A stretch of DNA of 5,980 nt from Pseudomonadota bacterium (GTDB lineage: Bacteria; Pseudomonadota; Alphaproteobacteria; Rhizobiales; Hyphomicrobiaceae), in the NCBI GenBank assembly GCA_023392135.1, contig JAEVZQ010000425.1, positions 1-5,980 of the forward strand, in the 5' to 3' direction. The position numbers and the translations under genes are program-made. The notes beneath the pieces are model-generated. The model was not told the DNA's origin. It saw nothing but the letters and a program-made list of their open reading frames with translations, and ran no database searches. This document shows positions 1-5,615 of the stretch, in pieces (the first letter of the stretch is position 1; every line of letters starts with the position of its first letter).

Positions 1-1116
1 CTCTCATTCCACATCGCGGGCGCTTCCTCGATCCTCGGTGCGATCAACTTCATCACTACGATCTTCAATATGCGCGCGCCCGGCATGACCATGCACAAGA
101 TGCCGCTGTTCGCGTGGGCGGTTCTGGTAACGGCCTTCTTGCTGCTGCTCTCGCTGCCCGTGCTGGCCGGCGCCATCACCATGCTGCTGACGGATCGCAA
201 CTTTGGCACGACCTTCTTCACCGCCAGCGGCGGTGGTGATCCGGTCCTCTATCAGCACCTCTTCTGGTTCTTTGGTCACCCCGAAGTCTACATCATGATC
301 CTGCCCGGCTTCGGCATGATCAGCCACATCGTGGCGACGTTCTCCCGCAAGCCAGTGTTCGGCTACCTCGGCATGGCCTACGCCATGGTCGCGATCGGGC
401 TCGTCGGATTCATCGTGTGGGCGCACCACATGTACACGTCGGGCATGGGCGTCGATGCGCAGGCTTACTTCGTGTTCGCCACCATGGTGATCGCGGTGCC
501 TACGGGCGTGAAGGTTTTCTCCTGGATCGCCACGATGTGGGGCGGCTCCATCTCGTTCAGAGCGCCGATGCTGTGGGCGCTGGGCTTCATTATCCTGTTC
601 ACCATCGGTGGCGTGACGGGCGTGATGCTGGCCAATGCCGGCGTGGACCGTGCGCTCCACGACACCTACTATGTCGTTGCGCACTTCCATTACGTGCTGT
701 CGCTCGGTGCGGTCTTCGCGATATTCGCCGGCTGGTACTACTGGTTCCCGAAGATGACCGGGTACATGTACTCGGAGTTCTTCGCGAAGCTGCACTTCTG
801 GCTGACGTTCATCGGCGCCAACATCCTGTTCTTCCCGCAGCACTTCCTGGGCCTTGCCGGCATGCCGCGGCGCTATGCCGACTATCCGGATGCCTTCGCC
901 TACTGGAACTACATCTCCTCGATGGGCTCCTACATTACGGCGCTCGGCACGGCGGTGTTCTTCGTGGGCATGGTGCTGGCCTTGCTGAGGAAGGAGCGTG
1001 CGGCTGAGAATCCTTGGGGCGTGGGGGCAACCACGCTGGAGTGGACGCTGTCCTCTCCGCCGCCATTCCACTCCTTCGAGACACTGCCTCGGATCAGGGC
1101 GGCCGAGCACCACTGA
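1..1116 (+). CDS. coxA: Cytochrome c oxidase subunit I (aa3-type), 5'-truncated by window edge
   Basis: Catalytic subunit of the aa3-type heme-copper oxidase in the inner membrane; it reduces O2 to water using electrons from cytochrome c and pumps protons. The reading frame is open from base 1, and the coding sequence clearly continues upstream of the ATG at 70, so this is the C-terminal 371 residues of a protein usually about 530-560 long. Visible key residues: the GHPEVY motif with the CuB ligand His (277-279), the Glu of the D channel (283-285) and the Tyr cross-linked to that His (289-291); the His-His CuB pair (424-429); the K-channel Thr and Lys (502-504, 511-513); the His-Asp of the Mg site (658-663); the heme a3 ligand His (682-684) and the heme a ligand His (688-690); and the Arg-Arg pair that contacts heme propionates (868-873). 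The GHPEVY signature marks a type A1 oxidase. The heme a and D-channel residues of the N-terminal helices lie outside the window. Also called ctaD. Confidence 0.98.
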   Translation, partial: LSFHIAGASSILGAINFITTIFNMRAPGMTMHKMPLFAWAVLVTAFLLLLSLPVLAGAITMLLTDRNFGTTFFTASGGGDPVLYQHLFWFFGHPEVYIMILPGFGMISHIVATFSRKPVFGYLGMAYAMVAIGLVGFIVWAHHMYTSGMGVDAQAYFVFATMVIAVPTGVKVFSWIATMWGGSISFRAPMLWALGFIILFTIGGVTGVMLANAGVDRALHDTYYVVAHFHYVLSLGAVFAIFAGWYYWFPKMTGYMYSEFFAKLHFWLTFIGANILFFPQHFLGLAGMPRRYADYPDAFAYWNYISSMGSYITALGTAVFFVGMVLALLRKERAAENPWGVGATTLEWTLSSPPPFHSFETLPRIRAAEHH

Positions 1117-1126
1117 CGAAAGCGGC

Positions 1127-1144
1127 GGGAGGCTTCGGCCTCCC
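1127..1144 (+). terminator. UUCG-capped hairpin 11 bases after the coxA stop
   Basis: A perfect 7-bp stem (GGGAGGC, 1127-1133, with GCCTCCC, 1138-1144) closes on a TTCG tetraloop with a C-G closing pair, the exceptionally stable C(UUCG)G form. No run of T follows, so it does not look like a classic intrinsic terminator. It is better read as a 3'-end stabiliser, an RNA-processing boundary or a partial attenuator that raises coxA mRNA relative to the assembly genes downstream. The stem is directly visible; the role is inferred. Confidence 0.45.
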
Positions 1145-1263
1145 GATCGCACCATGCTGGGCGGGCTGCTTGGCGCGGACACGTCCGGAACGTGAAGTGA
1201 AGATGAGGTGGCCGCCAGTGCGGCGCCGAAATGCTACAGGGATGAGCCGGCAGGCTGAGTTGA
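1145..1263 (+). other. Rest of the coxA-ctaB gap, no gene recognised
   Basis: No convincing coding sequence is seen here. Short ORFs cross the region but begin inside coxA in other frames and resemble no protein I know. Two weaker hairpins can be drawn: a 5-bp stem CACGT/ACGTG around CCGGA at 1180-1194, and a 5-bp stem GCCGC/GCGGC around CAGT at 1211-1224. A weak Shine-Dalgarno-like GGCAGG lies at 1249-1254, nine bases before the ctaB ATG. I see no clear promoter. Confidence 0.4.
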
Positions 1264-2202
1264 ATGGCGGAAAAGGGCATCGGGGCTGAAACACGTGCGT
1301 TGACCCCCTCGTTGGGGGGAACGGTCGGGGACTTCGTTGCCCTGCTTAAACCGCGCGTGATGTCGCTCGTCATTTTCACCGCGTTCGTCGGCCTGGTCCT
1401 GGCGCCCGGTCAGATCCATCCCGTGCAGGCCGGTATCGCGCTTCTGGCAATTACGGTCGGCGCCGGCGCATCCGGCGCGCTCAACATGTGGTACGACGCC
1501 GATATCGATGCGCATATGGCGCGGACGGCGGCGCGGCCGATCCCACGCGGGCATGTGACTGCCGAGGAGGCTCTGACTTTCGGTGTCGTGCTCTCCGTCT
1601 TCTCCGTGCTGACGCTAGGCCTGCTGGTCAACTGGACGGCCGGCGCACTGCTCGCGCTGACGATCGGCTTCTATATCTTCATCTACACGATGTGGCTCAA
1701 GCGGCGGACGCCGCAGAACATCGTCATCGGTGGAGCGGCCGGCGCGTTCCCGCCCATGATCGGCTGGGCGGCGGTGACGGGCACGGTCAGCATCGAAGGC
1801 GTCCTGTTGTTCTTAATCATATTCTTCTGGACTCCTCCGCACTTCTGGGCGCTCGCGCTCTATCGTTCGCGTGACTACGAGCGGGTTGGCGTGCCGATGC
1901 TCCCCGTGGTCGCCGGAGGAGATGAGACCCGGCGTCAAATTCTGATCTACAGCGTCCTGCTCGCGATTCTCGGCGTCGCCCCGGCTCTCATCGGGCTTGG
2001 CGGCATCATCTACCTCGTCACGTCCGCTGGGCTGGGTGTCGCGTTCGTGGCGCTGGCGATCAAGGTCTATCGCGTGCGGGAAGGGCGCGAGGCCGATTAT
2101 GCGGCCAAGGAGCTGTTCGGCTTCTCGCTGCTCTACCTGTTCCTGCTGTTCGCCGTTCTTCTGGCTGAACATCTCGTCCGACCGTTGCTGGGATGGGTGT
2201 GA
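1264..2202 (+). CDS. ctaB: Protoheme IX farnesyltransferase (heme O synthase)
   Basis: UbiA-family polytopic membrane prenyltransferase that transfers a farnesyl group from farnesyl diphosphate to the vinyl group of heme b. This gives heme O, which heme A synthase (CtaA, not in this window) converts to the heme A used by subunit I. The 312-residue length is normal for the family. The first Asp-rich motif runs from Asn74 through Asp78, Asp80 and Asp82, the site expected to bind Mg-diphosphate. The conserved [17 protein letters not shown] block follows at about 141-157, and [11 protein letters not shown], with His193, at 189-199. Several hydrophobic helices are evident, consistent with the family's nine. 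ATG 1264 is the first possible start, because an in-frame TGA lies immediately before it (1261-1263); its ribosome-binding site is weak. The first 20 or so residues are poorly conserved, as is usual. The 3' end overlaps coxF. Also called cyoE or cox10. Confidence 0.97.
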   Translation: MAEKGIGAETRALTPSLGGTVGDFVALLKPRVMSLVIFTAFVGLVLAPGQIHPVQAGIALLAITVGAGASGALNMWYDADIDAHMARTAARPIPRGHVTAEEALTFGVVLSVFSVLTLGLLVNWTAGALLALTIGFYIFIYTMWLKRRTPQNIVIGGAAGAFPPMIGWAAVTGTVSIEGVLLFLIIFFWTPPHFWALALYRSRDYERVGVPMLPVVAGGDETRRQILIYSVLLAILGVAPALIGLGGIIYLVTSAGLGVAFVALAIKVYRVREGREADYAAKELFGFSLLYLFLLFAVLLAEHLVRPLLGWV

Positions 2203-2390
2203 GCTCGGGGAGTAGCGGGGTGGCTGCGGATGATCGGAATGGACAGGATCACGATACCGAGTTGGAGCGTCGGCGTCGGCAGCGCTATCGCTCGATCGCC
2301 ATCGCTGTGGCGCTCGGACTGCTCGTGCTGCTGTTCTACCTGGCCACGATCGTGCGCCTCGGCGGCAATGTCTTCAATCGCCCGATATGA
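2193..2390 (+). CDS. coxF: CoxF, small single-helix cytochrome oxidase operon protein
   Basis: A protein of up to 65 residues with a polar N-terminus, a basic patch (ERRRRQRYR, about 25-33), one transmembrane helix (about 34-53) and a short C-terminal tail. The positive-inside rule suggests the N-terminus is cytoplasmic and the tail periplasmic. The [14 protein letters not shown] segment at the C-terminus matches my recollection of the CoxF proteins found between ctaB and ctaG in rhizobial cox clusters. Its biochemical role is not established; an oxidase assembly function is inferred from context. The start is uncertain. ATG 2193 overlaps ctaB by 10 bases. GTG 2199 would overlap the ctaB stop as GTGA. 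GTG 2220 has the best Shine-Dalgarno (GGGGAG, 2207-2212) and would give 56 residues. The stop codon lies within an inverted repeat (2379-2397). Confidence 0.85.
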   Translation: MGVSSGSSGVAADDRNGQDHDTELERRRRQRYRSIAIAVALGLLVLLFYLATIVRLGGNVFNRPI

Positions 2391-2397
2391 TCGGGCG
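2379..2397 (+). promoter_or_regulatory. 8-bp perfect inverted repeat spanning the coxF stop codon
   Basis: CGCCCGAT (2379-2386) and ATCGGGCG (2390-2397) are exact reverse complements around a 3-base centre (ATG). The coxF TGA (2388-2390) lies at the tip of the predicted hairpin. No T-run follows. It could slow or couple translation between coxF and ctaG, act as an mRNA-processing site, or, as DNA, form an operator-like dyad. The symmetry is seen directly; any function is inferred. Confidence 0.4.
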
Positions 2398-2427
2398 TAG
2401 CTGGTTTGAGATGCGGGTAGTCGTGAG

Positions 2428-3045
2428 ATGACCAAGTCAGTCGAAAAGGTGGGGGCAGGCCATGCGCGCGTTGCGCTCATCTGCGCGGTGGCTGCGGTCG
2501 GAATGCTCGGCATGGCCTATGCTGCTGTGCCGCTCTACTCTCTCTTTTGTCAGGTGACCGGCTTCGCCGGCACGACCCAGCGCGCCGAGAAGCCGTCAGA
2601 AAAGATCCTCGATCAAGTCGTCACCATCCGCTTCGATGGCAACGTCGCGCCGGGGCTCGGGTGGAAGTTTCACCCGGTCCAGCAGACAATCGACGTGAGA
2701 ATCGGGGAGAACGCACTGGCCTTTTTCCGCGCGGAGAATACGTCCAGCCGCCCGGTCACGGGCACGGCGACCTTCAACGTGACGCCGGAGATCGCGGGCA
2801 GCTACTTCAACAAGGTCCAGTGCTTCTGCTTCACAGAGCAAAGGCTCGAGCCGGGCGAAGCCATCGACATGCCGGTGAGCTTCTTCGTCGATCCAGCCAT
2901 CATGGAGGACGAGACGGCGGGCCACCTGACGCAGATCACGCTTTCCTACACATTCTATCCCGCCGACGAGTCCAAGGCCGCGGCTGTCTCACAACCAGTC
3001 GCCCCTGCGGCGGAAAGGCCAAGTGCGGGCGGGAAGGGGTCGTGA
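2428..3045 (+). CDS. ctaG: Cytochrome c oxidase assembly protein CtaG (Cox11 family, CuB chaperone)
   Basis: Membrane-anchored copper chaperone that delivers Cu(I) to the CuB centre of subunit I. The 205-residue protein has a short cytoplasmic N-terminus, one transmembrane helix at about 14-36, and a periplasmic immunoglobulin-like beta domain. Cys41, just after the helix in YSLFCQVTG, and the Cys132-Phe-Cys134-Phe motif are the expected copper-binding cysteines of Cox11, and all three are present. The C-terminal 25 or so residues are rich in Ala and Pro and look unstructured. The ATG at 2428 is preceded only by a weak GTGAG; the start is supported by the length and N-terminus typical of the family. 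It lies 37 bases after coxF and 108 before coxC. This is the Cox11-type CtaG, not the unrelated Bacillus CtaG. Confidence 0.96.
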   Translation: MTKSVEKVGAGHARVALICAVAAVGMLGMAYAAVPLYSLFCQVTGFAGTTQRAEKPSEKILDQVVTIRFDGNVAPGLGWKFHPVQQTIDVRIGENALAFFRAENTSSRPVTGTATFNVTPEIAGSYFNKVQCFCFTEQRLEPGEAIDMPVSFFVDPAIMEDETAGHLTQITLSYTFYPADESKAAAVSQPVAPAAERPSAGGKGS

Positions 3046-3046
3046 C

Positions 3047-3151
3047 ATGACGATCTCAGAAGCTGAGCTGTCGAGGATTTTTGTACTACCGGGGGCGCGC
3101 ACCACCTCGCGCCGCATGCGGGGATGGGATGCACAAGGACGACGGAGCTGA
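3047..3151 (+). CDS. Possible 34-codon ORF in the ctaG-coxC gap
   Basis: ATG 3047 lies one base after the ctaG stop, and the frame closes at TGA 3149-3151, two bases before the coxC ATG. A strong purine-rich sequence (GGGAAGGGG, 3031-3039; AAGGGG ends 7 bases before the ATG) could serve as its ribosome-binding site. However, it lies in the Gly/Lys codons at the end of ctaG and may be incidental. The product would begin [16 protein letters not shown] and end in an Arg-rich stretch. It has no hydrophobic segment, and I recognise no family. If translated, it could couple ctaG translation to coxC. Equally, it may be a chance ORF: 34 open codons are not rare in GC-rich DNA. Confidence 0.2.
   Translation: MTISEAELSRIFVLPGARTTSRRMRGWDAQGRRS
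3144..3147 (+). promoter_or_regulatory. Shine-Dalgarno of coxC (decides the start)
   Basis: GGAG lies six bases before ATG 3154. This favours that ATG over the in-frame ATG at 3124, which would add ten residues with no resemblance to subunit III N-termini. Confidence 0.65.
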
Positions 3152-3153
3152 TT

Positions 3154-4089
3154 ATGGCCGATAGCCACGCCAAGCATCACGATTATCATCTTGTCGATCC
3201 GAGCCCGTGGCCTCTTCTGGCCTCGATGTGCGCGTTCGTGCTGGCCGTCGGCTTCATCATCTGGATGCGGTCGATGGATGGCGGCTCCGGCCTGTTCGGC
3301 GTGCAGGGCTCGACGGTATTCTTCATCGGCGCCGCGTCGCTGATCGCGGTTGCGTTCCTGTGGTGGCGCGACGTGATCCGCGAGGCCCACAAGGGCGACC
3401 ATACCCCGGTGGTGCAGCTTCACCTGCGCTACGGCATGATCTTATTCATCGCCTCAGAGGTGATGTTCTTCGTTGCATGGTTCTGGGCCTATTTCGATGC
3501 GGCGCTATTTCCGGGCGGCGTTGCACCCCTGCCGATCAGCATGCCGGATGGCTCGATCGCACCGTCCGACAGCTCCATTATCGGCCTGGTCGAGCGCAAC
3601 CAGCTCACCGGCGGTCACTGGCCGCCGATAGCTTCGGACGCGTTCCGCAGCACGTTCGATCCGTGGGGATTGCCGCTCGTCAACACGCTGATCTTGCTGT
3701 TGTCCGGCACGACCGTCACGTGGGCGCATCACGCGTTGCTCGAGAACGACCGCAAGGGTCTCGTCTGGGGCCTGGCGCTGACGGTCTGCCTCGGCTTCGT
3801 GTTCACGCTGCTGCAGGCCTTCGAGTATGGCCACGCGGCTTTCAACTACTCCGGACACATCTACGGCGCGCCATTCTTCATGGCCACCGGCTTCCACGGT
3901 GCGCACGTCATCATCGGCACGATCTTCCTGTTCGTCTGCCTGATGCGGGCGCTGAAGGGCCACTTCACACCCAAGCAGCACTTCGGCTTCGAGGCGGCTG
4001 CATGGTACTGGCACTTCGTCGACGTCGTGTGGCTGTTCCTTTTCGCCTGCATCTACGTCTGGGGCGCCGGTACACCGGCTGCGCACTGA
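3154..4089 (+). CDS. coxC: Cytochrome c oxidase subunit III
   Basis: Third core subunit of the aa3 oxidase, an integral membrane protein with seven helices. It carries no redox centre but binds lipid, stabilises the complex and supports proton uptake into the D channel. The product is 311 residues from ATG 3154, chosen because of its Shine-Dalgarno and because His-rich N-termini followed by HLVDPSPWP are typical of alphaproteobacterial subunit III. Visible hallmarks: [17 protein letters not shown] with the DCCD-reactive Glu at residue 102 (3457-3459), [47 protein letters not shown] and the last helix [13 protein letters not shown]. The loop after helix 3 (about residues 118-165) is long, as in other alphaproteobacteria. 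An in-frame ATG at 3124 would add ten unlikely residues. Also called ctaE. Confidence 0.97.
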   Translation: MADSHAKHHDYHLVDPSPWPLLASMCAFVLAVGFIIWMRSMDGGSGLFGVQGSTVFFIGAASLIAVAFLWWRDVIREAHKGDHTPVVQLHLRYGMILFIASEVMFFVAWFWAYFDAALFPGGVAPLPISMPDGSIAPSDSSIIGLVERNQLTGGHWPPIASDAFRSTFDPWGLPLVNTLILLLSGTTVTWAHHALLENDRKGLVWGLALTVCLGFVFTLLQAFEYGHAAFNYSGHIYGAPFFMATGFHGAHVIIGTIFLFVCLMRALKGHFTPKQHFGFEAAAWYWHFVDVVWLFLFACIYVWGAGTPAAH

Positions 4090-4119
4090 GAAGATACCAT
4101 CACCGGTGCGGTGCAGGTC

Positions 4120-4150
4120 ACGGCGGGGCGGCGGGTAGCAGCCCCGCCGT
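4120..4150 (+). terminator. Strong GC hairpin after coxC (possible terminator or mRNA 3' stabiliser)
   Basis: ACGGCGGGGC (4120-4129) pairs perfectly with GCCCCGCCGT (4141-4150) around an 11-base loop, a 10-bp stem that is almost all G-C. It is 30 bases after the coxC stop. The bases after it (TTACGCTTTG, counting the last stem base) are only mildly T-rich, so full intrinsic termination is doubtful. Partial termination or protection of the coxC mRNA 3' end is plausible. Seen directly as a stem; function inferred. Confidence 0.5.
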
Positions 4151-4228
4151 TACGCTTTGAAGGGCCCGGCCAACTCTGTGGCGAAAGCCCACGTTGTGTG
4201 GATAGGGCGAGTGCAGCACATCTCGTGC

Positions 4229-4615
4229 ATGGCTCAAGACGATCGACTGGGAACTGCGCTGCGGGCGGGCCTGCTCGGGCGTTGCCCTCGCTGCGGCGAG
4301 GGGCAACTGTTCGAAGGGCCGCTGACTTTGAAGGTGCGCGAGCGATGCGGGGCCTGCGGTCTCAGCAATACATTCGCCGATAGTGGCGACGGGCCGGCTG
4401 TGTTCGTCATCATCATTCTTGGCTTTCTGATCATGGGAGCCGCCCTCATCGTCGAGTTCAAGCTATCGCCGCCGTTCTGGGTGCATATCGTCCTCTGGCC
4501 ACCAATGGCGGCTCTGCTCGGTTTCGGCCTCTTACGGCCCATGAAAGCGACGCTCATCGGCCTGCAATACCGGAACAGGGCGGAAGAGGGCCGCCCCGAG
4601 CAAAACGGACACTGA
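4229..4615 (+). CDS. DUF983 family zinc-ribbon membrane protein
   Basis: A 128-residue protein with an N-terminal Cys4 zinc-ribbon-like module (Cys19-x2-Cys22 and Cys40-x2-Cys43), then the family signature FADSGDGPAVFVI (about 49-61). Two transmembrane helices follow (about 57-77 and 84-102) with a short loop between them, and the C-terminal tail is polar (QYRNRAEEGR). This is the layout of DUF983 proteins, which commonly occur between coxC and surf1 in alphaproteobacterial oxidase clusters. The function is unknown; a part in oxidase assembly or metal handling is inferred only from context and from the cysteines. The frame is open upstream to 4157, but that would need a TTG start and residues unlike the family. 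ATG 4229 gives the usual length; a GTG at 4211 cannot be excluded. surf1 begins 4 bases after its stop, which suggests co-transcription. Confidence 0.9.
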   Translation: MAQDDRLGTALRAGLLGRCPRCGEGQLFEGPLTLKVRERCGACGLSNTFADSGDGPAVFVIIILGFLIMGAALIVEFKLSPPFWVHIVLWPPMAALLGFGLLRPMKATLIGLQYRNRAEEGRPEQNGH

Positions 4616-4619
4616 TCTG

Positions 4620-5459
4620 ATGACGCAGAGGATGAGGAGAGGTGGCCTCGTCGCCCTGACGGTTGCGACGCTGGCCGCGCTCGTCCTGCTCATCGGGCTC
4701 GGCAACTGGCAATGGCAGCGCAAAGCCTGGAAGGAAGAGCTGATCGCGACAATGGACGCGCGAGCCTCGGCTGAGCCGCTGCCCCCTGAGCGCTGGAGCA
4801 CACTCACCTGCTTGCCGGTCCACGACGTCGGGCTCGCGAATTCCTGCGAATTCACGACTGTCCGCCTCGCCGGGCAATTCGACCATGCCGGTGAGCGGCA
4901 CGTCTTCACGACGGCACCGGCCGGCGTCAGCCCCGGCGGTCCGGGCTACTGGGTCTTCACGCCGTTCGATCTCGCCGGAGGGGAGGGCAGGATCTATGTG
5001 AATCGCGGCTTCGTGCCGGAGGCTCGCAAGAACCCGCAGACCCGGTTCGAAGGGCAGGTCCAGGGCGAAACGGAGCTGATCGGCCAGATCCGCACGGCCG
5101 AGCAGGCGGGCATGTTCACCGGCGAGAGCGATCCCGCGGCCAACGTCTGGTTTTTGCGCGATCCCAGAGAATTCCTCACCCGCTCTGGAACGAAGGGATC
5201 CGAGCTGGCGCAGTGGCAAGGCTCGGGTCCCAGCGGCCTCGATTTTTACGTCGACCAGATCGCCCCGGCGCCGCCGGGAGGCTTGCCGGTGCCCCGGCCA
5301 AGCCGCATCGAGCTGCCAAACCGCCATCTCGAGTATGCGCTGACCTGGTGGGGGCTTGCCGCGACGCTGATCGGTGTCTACGCCGTTTTCGTTTTCGGGC
5401 GGCTGAGAGGCAGGGAGCGCTTGACCGAAGCGCCGCCAGGATCACCGTCCTCCGGATAG
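4620..5459 (+). CDS. surf1: SURF1 family cytochrome c oxidase biogenesis protein
   Basis: Inner-membrane assembly factor that helps insert heme a3 into oxidase subunit I; bacterial homologues bind heme A. The product is 279 residues with the standard layout: an N-terminal helix (about 9-28) ending in GNWQWQRKAWKEEL, a large periplasmic domain with GYWVFTPFDL and VNRGFVP (127-133), and a second helix at about 241-260 preceded by NRHLEYALTWWGLA. His236 in that motif is the conserved histidine reported to matter for heme binding in Paracoccus. Two cysteines, Cys64 and Cys76, lie in the periplasmic domain (see findings). An in-frame ATG at 4632 with AGAGG close upstream is an alternative start that would remove four residues. 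The gene lies 4 bases after the DUF983 gene. Confidence 0.95.
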   Translation: MTQRMRRGGLVALTVATLAALVLLIGLGNWQWQRKAWKEELIATMDARASAEPLPPERWSTLTCLPVHDVGLANSCEFTTVRLAGQFDHAGERHVFTTAPAGVSPGGPGYWVFTPFDLAGGEGRIYVNRGFVPEARKNPQTRFEGQVQGETELIGQIRTAEQAGMFTGESDPAANVWFLRDPREFLTRSGTKGSELAQWQGSGPSGLDFYVDQIAPAPPGGLPVPRPSRIELPNRHLEYALTWWGLAATLIGVYAVFVFGRLRGRERLTEAPPGSPSSG

Positions 5460-5615
5460 GGTGGTCGCTTGTCCCTGCCGATGGGGCGCTCTAGTGTCCC
5501 ATTCCGAAGCTCGGCACCATATTCATCAGGCCGGCTGGCGTGATTCAGGTCGTGCGATCACCACATCAGGTTACCCGCGGCGCTCCCGGCGCCCGCTGAA
5601 GAAGGCTGACGTTTC
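5460..5615 (+). other. surf1-thrC intergenic region, no gene recognised
   Basis: I find no credible ORF or RNA gene here. The region probably holds the thrC promoter and leader, but no strong -35/-10 pair is evident; CTTGTC (5468-5473) and TCTAGT (5490-5495), 16 bases apart, are a weak candidate. TCAGG occurs three times at 5526, 5545 and 5566. A short hairpin, GGCGC/GCGCC around TCCCG, lies at 5579-5593 just before the thrC ribosome-binding site (AAGAAGG, 5599-5605). There is no T-rich terminator after surf1. Confidence 0.4.

Noticed and set aside
4..1182. A 392-codon open frame on the - strand opposite coxA
   Set aside because: It is an antisense shadow of coxA: its product is very rich in His, Arg, Glu and Asp, as expected from the complement of GC-biased codons, and resembles no protein family. 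coxA on the + strand has all its catalytic residues.
1014..1289. Short + strand ORFs bridging the end of coxA and the start of ctaB
   Set aside because: They begin inside coxA in other frames, show no recognisable domain, lack a good ribosome-binding site and end inside ctaB.
3094..3113. 6-bp GGCGCG/CGCGCC hairpin in the ctaG-coxC gap
   Set aside because: Short GC stems are expected often in DNA of this composition. It has no T-run after it and no extra support.
3207..4160. A 317-codon + strand frame overlapping coxC in another frame
   Set aside because: Arg- and Gly-rich frame-shifted reading of coxC with no recognisable domain, whereas coxC itself is intact and conserved.
4157..4228. N-terminal extension of the DUF983 protein to a TTG start
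   Set aside because: It would add 24 residues unlike the family, and the TTG is only 7 bases after the strong hairpin. ATG 4229 gives the usual length.
4836..4853. Direct repeat GCGAATTC twice in surf1 (4836-4843, 4846-4853)
   Set aside because: The 10-base period does not keep the codon frame, and there are only two copies, so it looks like chance within coding sequence.
4554..5327. A 257-codon open frame on the - strand opposite surf1
   Set aside because: Antisense shadow of surf1 with Arg/Asp/Ala-rich composition and no recognisable domain. The + strand frame encodes a complete Surf1.
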